64,000 nucleotides of DNA from Micromonospora sp. HM5-17. GTDB lineage: Bacteria; Actinomycetota; Actinomycetes; Mycobacteriales; Micromonosporaceae. Shown in pieces: positions 28,059 through 35,240 of this stretch. Position 1 is the stretch's first letter. The number at the start of each line of letters is the position of its first letter. Under the pieces are notes generated by a model. The model was not told where the DNA came from, made no database searches, and was given only the letters and a program-made list of their open reading frames with translations. The stretch lies in assembly GCF_003762835.1 (NCBI RefSeq), contig NZ_RJWA01000001.1, forward strand, positions 186,001-250,000, written 5' to 3'. The translations under genes were made by a program, and so were the position numbers.

Positions 28059-28610
28059 ATGGCAACTGTTGCCTCCACCCGCCCCGGTACCACGAGTCAG
28101 AGCCTGCGGATCAGCATGCTGCTGATCCTGATCACCGTCGGCGTGCCGGGATGCCTCACCGGCGCCGCGGCCCGGTCCTCGTCCACCGCTCCCCGATCCT
28201 CCGCCGCCGAGACCGAGCGGCCGACCGCTCCACCGCCCAGCCCCGGAGCCCGCTGGAATCCCGGATCGGCAGAACCCGCCGGGCAGGCCGCCGTCGCGCC
28301 GTCCCGGACCCCCGGGTTCGCCGAGCAGGCCGCCGAGCCCGCACCGTACCCGGAACCGGGGTCGTACGCCGAGCCCGAGCCGGACGCCGGACCGGAGTCC
28401 CCCGCCACACGTCCCCGGGCCGCGAAGCTTCCCGACACGGCCGCCGACCCGGCGGAACCCACCGGCCACACACGGGCGGCTCCGCCACCGGCGGCCCCTG
28501 ACGAGCTTCCCCCCGGCTACCGTCGCTCGCTCGCCTACTCGGGCCTGCTCGGCCTCGTCATCTCCGTCATCGGCCTGGCGATGGTCGGCAGCCGACGACG
28601 TCTCTGGTGA
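28059..28610 (+). CDS. Pro/Ala/Glu-rich surface-type protein with C-terminal membrane anchor
   Basis: A 183-residue protein. An N-terminal hydrophobic segment (about 17-33) ends in VGVPGC, which resembles a weak lipobox. A ~110-residue Pro/Ala/Glu/Ser-rich spacer follows, then a C-terminal membrane helix and the basic tail GSRRRLW, preceded by LPPGYRRS. The plan resembles wall-spanning surface proteins, and the tail resembles a sortase sorting signal but lacks a recognisable LPxTG/LAxTG motif. Function unknown. It converges on a PASTA gene. Confidence 0.6.
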   Translation: MATVASTRPGTTSQSLRISMLLILITVGVPGCLTGAAARSSSTAPRSSAAETERPTAPPPSPGARWNPGSAEPAGQAAVAPSRTPGFAEQAAEPAPYPEPGSYAEPEPDAGPESPATRPRAAKLPDTAADPAEPTGHTRAAPPPAAPDELPPGYRRSLAYSGLLGLVISVIGLAMVGSRRRLW

Positions 28611-28634
28611 CCCCCCGACTGACCCGGGCCGGGA

Positions 28635-29462
28635 TCAGCCGACTCGCCGGCCCCGGCCCCGGCGCCGCCACCGTCCCACGGTGGGCGACCCGGGCCCCGT
28701 CGGCCCACGGGTCGGACCCGTCGGCGGGGTGGGTACGCGGGGTTCGGCGACCACCAGGACGATGACGTCGCCCGGGGCCACCTCCGTCCCCGCCTCCGGA
28801 TCCGTCGCGACCACGGTGCCCGCCGGCTCGTCGGAGGGCACGAAGCGAAGTTCCGGCGTCAGGCCGTACTGCTCCAACAGAACGCGCGCCGCCGGTGCCG
28901 GCAGACCGACCAGTGTCGGCACGACGACGCCGGCGTCCGGGGTGGGCGAGGTGGTCGCCGGGGTCGTCGGCGGGGTGGTCGTCGGGACCGCGGAGGTCGG
29001 GGCGGGAGTGCCCGCCGAGGTGGCGGCCGGCGGCGGGGCAGGGGGATTAGGCCGTACCGCGTCGATGATCACCCAGCCGGCAACGAGCAACACCCCCAAC
29101 AGGAGCAGGGCGAGGACGCCGACGAGGATCGGCATCCACCAGCGACGGTCGTCCAGATCCTCGTCCGGGGACATGGCGGACCAGTCCATCGGTGCCGGGT
29201 CGCTGGCCTCGTACGACGGGCGGACCGGCACCGCCGCCCGACCGGACCAGGCCGGGGGACGGGGCGGGACCGGTGGCGCCGCCTCCGGAGAGGGAGGCGG
29301 CGTCGTCGCCTCTTCCGCCCGGCGCGGCGCCGGGGCGACGGGCGAATCGCCGCCCCGTGGTCCTCTGGTACGACCGCCGACCGGACCGGCCGGGCCACCC
29401 GGCCCCGCACCGCCGTCGTCGTCCGGCTCGGGAACCTCTCGGGCCTCCGGATCGTCGGCCAT
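28635..29462 (-). CDS. Kinase-less membrane PASTA-domain protein (one PASTA)
   Basis: A 275-residue type II membrane protein. The cytoplasmic region (1-~108) is Pro/Asp/Glu-rich; the membrane helix is at about 110-134; an extracellular Pro/Thr linker leads to one PASTA repeat (about 180-245; VVVPTLVGLPAPAARVLLEQYG...VVATDPEAGTEVAPGD) and a basic Gly/Arg tail. PASTA domains bind muropeptides or lipid II. There is no kinase domain, so it may be a wall sensor, scaffold or competitor for PknB. The ATG has GAGAGGA 6 nt upstream. The next gene upstream also encodes a PASTA protein. Confidence 0.8.
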   Translation of the reverse strand: MADDPEAREVPEPDDDGGAGPGGPAGPVGGRTRGPRGGDSPVAPAPRRAEEATTPPPSPEAAPPVPPRPPAWSGRAAVPVRPSYEASDPAPMDWSAMSPDEDLDDRRWWMPILVGVLALLLLGVLLVAGWVIIDAVRPNPPAPPPAATSAGTPAPTSAVPTTTPPTTPATTSPTPDAGVVVPTLVGLPAPAARVLLEQYGLTPELRFVPSDEPAGTVVATDPEAGTEVAPGDVIVLVVAEPRVPTPPTGPTRGPTGPGSPTVGRWRRRGRGRRVG

Positions 29463-29739
29463 GGCACGTCCTCTCGCCGGCGATGGGAGCGGGCCGATCC
29501 AGTCCAATCTATCCGGCGGTGGCCGACCCGGCCTGGTGCCCGCGCAGCCCGGCGTGTTGCGGGGGCGGCCCGCCCGGTCCCGACGCAGGCTCTCCTGGCG
29601 TTCCCGGCCCCGATGGCAAGCTTCCCTCACGCGTCCGGCACGACGGCGCGCTCTCCCGGTGCGCCCGCTCTCGGGGACGTAAGTCACCGGAGAGCGGACC
29701 GGTTCCGGGCCGGGGGCGGGATCGCGAGGCCGGCCGGCC

Positions 29740-30420
29740 TCAGGGGGTCGGCACGGTGGTCGGCTGGGCACCGGTGCCGCAGTAGAGCCGTACCCGGTCG
29801 TTCCAGTGCACCGTGCTGCCCGGTGACGGATCCTGCTGCCGCACCGTGCCCGTGTCGCCCGTCGGATAGCTGGGATAGAGGCCCTCGTCCACCAGCTCGC
29901 GCGCGGCCTCCCGGCAGCTCTCGCCGACCAGGTCGGGCACGGTGACCGGCGGCGCCGCCCCCTTCACGTAGACCTTCACGGTGATCCCCCGCCGCACGAG
30001 ACTCCCGCCGGGCGGCACGGTCCGGGTGACGCTCGGATCGTTGCCCGCGTCACCGAAGATCAGATGCACTCCGAGGCCCTTTTCCCGCAGTTCCTCCCGG
30101 GCCTCGTCGAAGTCCTTCCCCACCAGGTCGGGCAGCTCCATCCCGTCGATCGGCGGAGTCGTCGGAGGCCGCTTCGCCTGGGTCTTGGTCGGGCCGGGTC
30201 GGCTCGTCCGCGGAGCCTCGGGCGCCGTCGCCGTCGTCACCGGTCCCGCCGTCGGTTCCGGCTGCTCGCCGCCGTCTCCGGCCAGCAGGTAGCCGCCGAG
30301 CGCCCCGACGACCGCACAGAGCACCAGGCCGGCGCATCCGCCGGCGACCAGTCTTGCCCGGTCCGAGTGCCCTGGTTCCACGCCCGCCTCGGGCCGTCCC
30401 GCCACGTCCTGATCGGTCAT
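29740..30420 (-). CDS. Kinase-less membrane PASTA-domain protein (two PASTA)
   Basis: A 226-residue protein with a short cytoplasmic N-terminus, a membrane helix at about 23-47, a Pro/Thr linker and two PASTA repeats (about 88-150: MELPDLVGKDFDEAREELREKG; about 152-215: VTVPDLVGESCREAARELVDEG). Cysteines in the second repeat (SCREA, YCGTG) could form a disulfide. The start at 30420 was chosen because it gives a normal type II membrane topology; the upstream frame is open only by composition. It is divergent from the 30586 gene. Confidence 0.8.
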   Translation of the reverse strand: MTDQDVAGRPEAGVEPGHSDRARLVAGGCAGLVLCAVVGALGGYLLAGDGGEQPEPTAGPVTTATAPEAPRTSRPGPTKTQAKRPPTTPPIDGMELPDLVGKDFDEAREELREKGLGVHLIFGDAGNDPSVTRTVPPGGSLVRRGITVKVYVKGAAPPVTVPDLVGESCREAARELVDEGLYPSYPTGDTGTVRQQDPSPGSTVHWNDRVRLYCGTGAQPTTVPTP

Positions 30421-30573
30421 CCGCTCTGCCCACCATCCAGCATCGCCACCACGCCGACGTTCCCGGCCAACGGTGGAAGTCTGCCGCACGCCGGGACCGC
30501 GCCTCCGCACCGGACGGCTCGTCCCGCACCGGACCGGGTCCGCGCGGCACTCGCCCCGCCCGCGGGTGACCGC

Positions 30574-30585
30574 TACGCTGCCGGC
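30574..30585 (+). promoter_or_regulatory. -10 box and leaderless start of the 30586 gene
   Basis: TACGCT at 30574-30579 ends 6 nt before the ATG at 30586; no Shine-Dalgarno sequence precedes it. Confidence 0.5.
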
Positions 30586-31893
30586 ATGGCCGTCCGAGGC
30601 TGGGGAGGTTCGCTCGCGACCGCGATCGGAGTCGCGGCGGGCGCCGGCGCCGCCCAACTGGGTCTCGGGTACGGCCTCGGCATCATCGCCTGGCTTCCGT
30701 CGGCCGACGCGGCGGGCGAGGCAGCCTGGGTCGCCAGCCTCACCTGGTCGGTCTGGATCGCCGCCACCTCGACGGTCGTCGGAGCGATCTGCGCCGCGCG
30801 ACTCGGTGGCGTCTCTCGCCCCGACCCGGCCGATCCGGGCGCGGCCGCCACCCCGGACCTGGCGCCGGCTCCGGCGCCCCTGCTCTGGCGGGCCGCCCTG
30901 GCGGTGGCCGGTGCGATCGGCAGCCTGGTCACCGTGGTCCTGGTGGCGGTACCCGCCCGGACGGTGGCCCGGACCGACCTCTCCCCGCAGATCGCCGCCG
31001 GATACGCGGTCGTCGGCGTCATGACGGGGCTCCTGGCGGCGTTCTGGGCGATCTCCTCGCCCGCGGCGGCCCGCAACGTGCTCGGCACGCTGGCCTGGCT
31101 CTGGGTGCTGGCGGGCGCGGTGGTGGTCGACGACGTCGTCTCCGGCGGTGGGCCGGCCACCACGCAGCTCGGGGTCTGGCAGCTGACGTCCGAGGCGCCG
31201 CGCTTCTGGTTCCGTGACCACCTCTACTGGCCCGGGGCGCTTCTCGCGCTCGGCTCCGCCCTGGTGATCGGTGCGCTCGCCGCCCGGGCCGCAGCCCGGC
31301 AGCCGGCCACCCGGGTCGGTGCCGCGGTCTCCGGCATGGCCGGTCCGTTGCTGGTCGCCGCCGGGTACGTCGCGGTGGCTCCCCGGCTGGCGGACATCCG
31401 CGCCGAGCAGGTCTCGGCGCAGCTCGTCACGGCGTACGCGGTGATCGTCGGTGTGGCCGGCTCGGCGCTGGTCGCGGCGTTCGCCCAGCGGTCCTGGACC
31501 CGCACGCAGCGCTCCACCGCCTCGGGTCGGCCCACCCCCGCACCGGTCGGGGAGATCCCCGCCGCGGCGCCGCCGTCCCCGACCGCCGCCCCGGACGTCG
31601 AGGTACCGTCGCCGCGGCGTACCGAGGACGGGACGACGCCGGAACAGACGACGCCCGACCGGGCGGCCGGGCGGGACCGCGCCGAGCCGTCCCCCGCCGG
31701 AGAGGCCGGAGACGAGACCGCCGGCAAGCCCGCGGCGTCGCCGGACGGAGGCACGCCGTCCGGCGGTGTTGAGCCGGCCAGCGACGCCGCCGGTGGGCCG
31801 GCCGGGGACTCCGCCGCACCCCGCTCCGACACGGCGCCCGATTCCGCGCGGTCGACGAGCCGCCGGGGCCGAGTGAGCCGCCGCACGCGCTGA
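30586..31893 (+). CDS. Polytopic membrane protein with long polar C-terminal tail
   Basis: A 435-residue protein not recognised beyond its topology. About eight hydrophobic segments occupy residues 5-305, separated by short loops. A ~130-residue Pro/Ala/Glu/Asp-rich disordered tail with many Thr/Ser ends in a strongly basic STSRRGRVSRRTR. The start is supported by the leaderless box. Such proteins next to PASTA genes are seen in Micromonosporaceae; the function is unknown. It converges on the GCS2 gene with a 6-nt gap. Confidence 0.7.
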   Translation: MAVRGWGGSLATAIGVAAGAGAAQLGLGYGLGIIAWLPSADAAGEAAWVASLTWSVWIAATSTVVGAICAARLGGVSRPDPADPGAAATPDLAPAPAPLLWRAALAVAGAIGSLVTVVLVAVPARTVARTDLSPQIAAGYAVVGVMTGLLAAFWAISSPAAARNVLGTLAWLWVLAGAVVVDDVVSGGGPATTQLGVWQLTSEAPRFWFRDHLYWPGALLALGSALVIGALAARAAARQPATRVGAAVSGMAGPLLVAAGYVAVAPRLADIRAEQVSAQLVTAYAVIVGVAGSALVAAFAQRSWTRTQRSTASGRPTPAPVGEIPAAAPPSPTAAPDVEVPSPRRTEDGTTPEQTTPDRAAGRDRAEPSPAGEAGDETAGKPAASPDGGTPSGGVEPASDAAGGPAGDSAAPRSDTAPDSARSTSRRGRVSRRTR

Positions 31894-31899
31894 GCGCTG

Positions 31900-33381
31900 C
31901 TACCACCCCACCGGCCAGGTGTGCACCGGCTCGTTGGTCCGCTGGAGTTCGCCGTAGCGCCGCAGCATGTGGTGCAGCGCCCGGGAACGGTCCATCCCGA
32001 GGTCGCGTTCGGCCGCCCGCACCGCCTCGACCTGCCACACCGCGCCGTTCCGCCGGGTACGGCAGCGCTGCTCGATGATGCCCAGGAGCCGGTCCCGATG
32101 CTCCGCCCCGACACCGAACCGGTCCAGTCCGGCCGCGGCCCGGGGCAGCAGAACGTCGCGAACCAGGTCGGTGACGCGTACCTCGCCGAGCCGGGGCCAG
32201 GTGATGACGGCGTCGATGCCCCGTCGGGCGGCGATGTGGAAGTTCTCCTCGGCGATCTCGAACGGCAACTGGCTCCGGAGCGGCCGGTCACACTCGGCCA
32301 GGTCGCGGGCCAGGCCGAAGTAGAACGCGGCGTTGGCCAGCATGTCGACCACGGTCGGGCCGGCGGGAAGCACCCGGTTCTCGACCCTCAGGTGTGGCCG
32401 GCCGCCCATGATGTCGTAGACCGGGCGGTTCCAGCGGTAGACCGTGCCGTTGTGCAGCCGCAGCTCGGAGAGGCGCGGGACGCCGCCGGCGCGCAGCACC
32501 TCGACCGGGTCCTCGTCGTCGCAGATCGGCAGCAGCGGCGGGAAGTAGCGGACGTTCTCCTCGAAGAGGTCGAAGATCGAGTCGATCCACCGCTCGCCGA
32601 ACCAGACCCGGGGCCGTACGCCCTGGACCTTGAGTTCGTCCGGCCGCGTGTCGGTCGCCTGCTCGAAGAGGGCGACCCGGGTCTCGGCCCAGAGATGCCG
32701 GCCGTGCAGGAACGGCGAGTTGGCGCCGAGCGCGACCTGGACCGCCGCGATCGCCTGCGAGGCGTTCCAGTAGTCGGCAAAGCTGCCCGGCGCGACCTGG
32801 AGGTGGAACTGCACGCTGGTGCAGGCGGCCTCGGAGGCGATGGAGTCGGTGTGGGTCCGCAGCCGCTCCACCCCGTGGATGTCCAGCTCGATGTCCTCGC
32901 CCCGGGCGGCGACGATCTGGTCGTTGAGCACGCGATAGCGCTCGTTGGTCGAGAGGTTGTCGAGGACCAGGTGCCGGGGTGTCAGGGTGGGCAGGATGCC
33001 GATCAGGATGATGCTCGCGTCGGACTTGGTGGCGAGTTCCTCGGCGCGGCCCAGGCTCTCCCGCAGGTCCGCCTCGTAGTCGGCGAAGCCGTCCCCCTCG
33101 ATGAGCCGGGGGCGGGCGTTGAGTTCGAGGTTGAACTGGCCGAGTTCGGTCTGGAAGGCGGGGTCGGCCAGGTTCTCCAGCACCTCGGCGTTGCACATCG
33201 CCGGCTCGGCGTCGGCGTCCACCAGGTTCAGCTCGATCTCCAGGCCCGTGGTGGGGCGGTCGGCGTCGAAGCCGAAGTCGTCGAGCATGAGGGCGAAGAC
33301 GTCGAGGCACCGACGGACCTTCTGCCGGTAGCGGATCCGGTCGTGCCGGGAGAAGAGGACCTGCGACACGTCCTGGCCCAT
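31900..33381 (-). CDS. Glutamate-cysteine ligase family (GCS2) enzyme
   Basis: A 493-residue carboxylate-amine ligase of the GCS2 family. Recognisable parts are TTGLEIELNLVD near residue 44, GQFNLELNARP near 80, IGILPTLTPRHL near 126, TSVQFHLQVAPGSF near 188 and RVENRVLPAGPTVVDMLAN near 329. Family members join glutamate to cysteine or another amine using ATP. Actinobacteria use mycothiol, so the true substrate here is uncertain. GGGAGG precedes the ATG. Confidence 0.8.
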   Translation of the reverse strand: MGQDVSQVLFSRHDRIRYRQKVRRCLDVFALMLDDFGFDADRPTTGLEIELNLVDADAEPAMCNAEVLENLADPAFQTELGQFNLELNARPRLIEGDGFADYEADLRESLGRAEELATKSDASIILIGILPTLTPRHLVLDNLSTNERYRVLNDQIVAARGEDIELDIHGVERLRTHTDSIASEAACTSVQFHLQVAPGSFADYWNASQAIAAVQVALGANSPFLHGRHLWAETRVALFEQATDTRPDELKVQGVRPRVWFGERWIDSIFDLFEENVRYFPPLLPICDDEDPVEVLRAGGVPRLSELRLHNGTVYRWNRPVYDIMGGRPHLRVENRVLPAGPTVVDMLANAAFYFGLARDLAECDRPLRSQLPFEIAEENFHIAARRGIDAVITWPRLGEVRVTDLVRDVLLPRAAAGLDRFGVGAEHRDRLLGIIEQRCRTRRNGAVWQVEAVRAAERDLGMDRSRALHHMLRRYGELQRTNEPVHTWPVGW

Positions 33382-33577
33382 GAGCCCTCCCGCCGCGAGG
33401 CGCTGTCGACGCGGTCAGGCCGGCCGTACGCCGGACGCGTCTGGCGATCTGTCTCCGTAGGAGCGCCGAGCGTGCCTGAACTCGCCCAGCATCCGCTGGC
33501 GCTGAGTGCACGGTCAGCAGCGCTGCGTCCCACAATCGCACACGATCGTGACGCTCCTCTTACCGGGCGCGTTACTC

Positions 33578-33625
33578 AACGAGGCGCCCCGGTCACCAGC
33601 AAAACGGTCACCGGGGCGCCTCGTT
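33578..33625 (-). terminator. Long hairpin downstream of the YceI gene
   Basis: A perfect 16-bp stem (33578-33593 with 33610-33625), extended inward by 3 more pairs after one mismatch, lies 48 nt after the YceI stop. The loop contains AAAA. It separates YceI from the GCS2 gene; the remaining 33382-33577 holds no visible gene. Confidence 0.7.
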
Positions 33626-33672
33626 CGGCTGTCGGTCCGGCCGGACCAGGGCCAGGTCGGCCGTCGTACGGG

Positions 33673-34251
33673 TCAGGCCTGACGGATGGCCTCACCCTCA
33701 ATTTCGATCTTGACCTTCTTCCCGACCAGGACGCCGCCGGTCTCCAGGGCGACGTTCCAGGTCAGGCCGAAGTCCTCGCGGTCGATCTCCGTGGTCGCCG
33801 TGAAGCCGAAGACGTCGTGCCCGAACGGGCTGCGCCCGGCGCCCTCGAACTCGACCTCGAGGTCCACCGACCGCGTCACGCCCCGGATCGTGAGCTCGCC
33901 GGCGAGCACGAACTCGTTACCCTCGTGCGACTTCACCCCGGTGCTGCGGAACTCGATGGTCGGAAACTTCTCCACCTCGAGGAAGTCACCGCCGCGCAGG
34001 TGGTTGTCGCGGTCAGTCTGACCGGTGTCGATGCTGGCGGCCTGGATGGTCGCGGTGACGGCGGACTCCAGCGGGTTCTCCGCGACGGTGATGGTCGCCT
34101 CCGCCTCACGGAACTCCCCGCGCACCTTGCTCACCATCATGTGCCGGGCCACGAACCCGATCCGCTTGTGCGCCGGGTCGAGCCGGTAGGTGCCGGCGGT
34201 GGGGATGGTGAGTCCTTCCCAGCTACGGGTGAAGCTCTCGGTGCTGGTCAT
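33673..34251 (-). CDS. YceI-family lipid-binding protein
   Basis: A 192-residue YceI/lipocalin-like beta-barrel protein: GTYRLDPAHKRIGFVARHMMVSKVRG, TDRDNHLRGGDFLEVEKFPTIEF, GELTIRGVTRSVDLEVEF and a C-terminal GLTWNVALETGGVLVGKKVKI. The family binds isoprenoid or long-chain amphiphiles; many members are induced by stress. No signal peptide is seen, so it is cytoplasmic here. It is divergent from a MarR regulator, which probably controls it. Confidence 0.92.
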   Translation of the reverse strand: MTSTESFTRSWEGLTIPTAGTYRLDPAHKRIGFVARHMMVSKVRGEFREAEATITVAENPLESAVTATIQAASIDTGQTDRDNHLRGGDFLEVEKFPTIEFRSTGVKSHEGNEFVLAGELTIRGVTRSVDLEVEFEGAGRSPFGHDVFGFTATTEIDREDFGLTWNVALETGGVLVGKKVKIEIEGEAIRQA

Positions 34252-34298
34252 GCTGTTGCCTTCCCAGGAGGTAGTCGGTACGCGAACCGATCACTGAC

Positions 34299-34354
34299 TG
34301 AGCAACTATAGAAGCAGCAATATTCCCCATGTCAAGTACTGCTAGGATAGCCCC
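34299..34354. promoter_or_regulatory. Divergent promoter region yceI/marR
   Basis: On the minus strand TTGACA (34335-34330) and TATAGT (34310-34305) are 19 nt apart and face YceI. On the plus strand TAGGAT (34343-34348) ends 6 nt before the marR GTG, giving a leaderless start. The two promoters nearly overlap, so one bound MarR dimer could control both. An A+T-rich patch of this kind is rare in the window. Confidence 0.6.
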
Positions 34355-34843
34355 GTGACCTTGAACCTGCACGATCCCCGCCTCACCGCCATCGGTCTAC
34401 TGATGGAGGTGCACGCCGGGCTCTCCAGCAGGTTTGCCGCCCAGTTCGAGGAGCACGGGCTCTCACCGGTGGAGTTCGAGGTGCTGATGCGCCTGGCCCG
34501 GTCACCCGAGCACCAGCTCCGGATGACCGACCTCTCCGCGCAGACCTCCCTCTCCACCAGCGGCGTGACCCGGGTCGTCGACCGGATGGAGCGGGACGGG
34601 CTGCTCCGTCGACGGGCCTGCCCCTCCGACCGGCGCAGTGCGTACGCGGTCGTGACCGAGGCCGGCATGGCACGGCTCGCCGAGACGCTCCCGGGCCACC
34701 TTCAGCTCATCCAGGAATGGTTCATCGACCAACTGGACGCCGACGCGCTGGAGCAGCTGCTCAGCGCGTTGCGGACCGTCCGCGACGCGGTGCATCCGGG
34801 CGCCACCGCGGGCAGCGTCCGGAGCGCCGGCGACGACTGCTGA
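34355..34843 (+). CDS. MarR-family transcriptional regulator
   Basis: A 162-residue winged-helix regulator: SPVEFEVLMRLARSPEHQLRMTDLSAQTSLS, the recognition region STSGVTRVVDRMERDGL, and the wing RRRACPSDRRSAYAVVTEAG. It probably represses itself and the divergent yceI gene in response to a small hydrophobic or phenolic ligand. The GTG start is leaderless. It ends with a polar tail. Confidence 0.9.
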   Translation: MTLNLHDPRLTAIGLLMEVHAGLSSRFAAQFEEHGLSPVEFEVLMRLARSPEHQLRMTDLSAQTSLSTSGVTRVVDRMERDGLLRRRACPSDRRSAYAVVTEAGMARLAETLPGHLQLIQEWFIDQLDADALEQLLSALRTVRDAVHPGATAGSVRSAGDDC

Positions 34844-35240
34844 CCGACCCCCGCGCCCCGTCCGCTCCCCGCCGCACCGACGCCGAGGACCCGGAGGTCG
34901 GAGTCGTCGGACGCGACCGGCAGAAAGACCGGCAGAAGTGACGACTGAAGCCGACTATTTTCGGTGTAAGGGACATAACGGTAGCGGTCGCCGGATACTG
35001 TTCAGGCGAGCCGAGGGCTCTGGGGCCTGTGGCGCGGGCAGGGACAAGCGAGGGGCTCGTCGGGGGTAGACCTGCCCGCGCCACACCCCACGCGGAGGCC
35101 TCGGGCGGCGTCAAGCCGTGCCGCCCGGCCAGGGCGGGCGGCCACCGCCCACCGGGCGCGGTGCGACCCACCGCATATCCACCGGTCGCGCGGTCACCCC
35201 ACCCGGCCTCCGCCCCACCGGACGTGCGCGCGCTCGTGGC
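34844..35240. other. 397-nt region between convergent genes with a large stem-loop
   Basis: No gene is supported. GACCGGCAGAA is repeated near 34916 and 34930. An A+T-richer patch (34955-35000) precedes a strong structure at 35022-35089: a 15-bp stem (35028-35042 with 35071-35085) flanked by GGGG/CCCC and enclosing a small CGAG/CTCG hairpin. It may be a bidirectional terminator or a non-coding RNA. Confidence 0.5.

Noticed and set aside
30064-30585. N-terminal extension of the 30586 membrane protein
   Set aside because: The extension is Arg/Pro-rich, overlaps the divergent PASTA gene and lacks membrane character; the ATG at 30586 has a leaderless -10.
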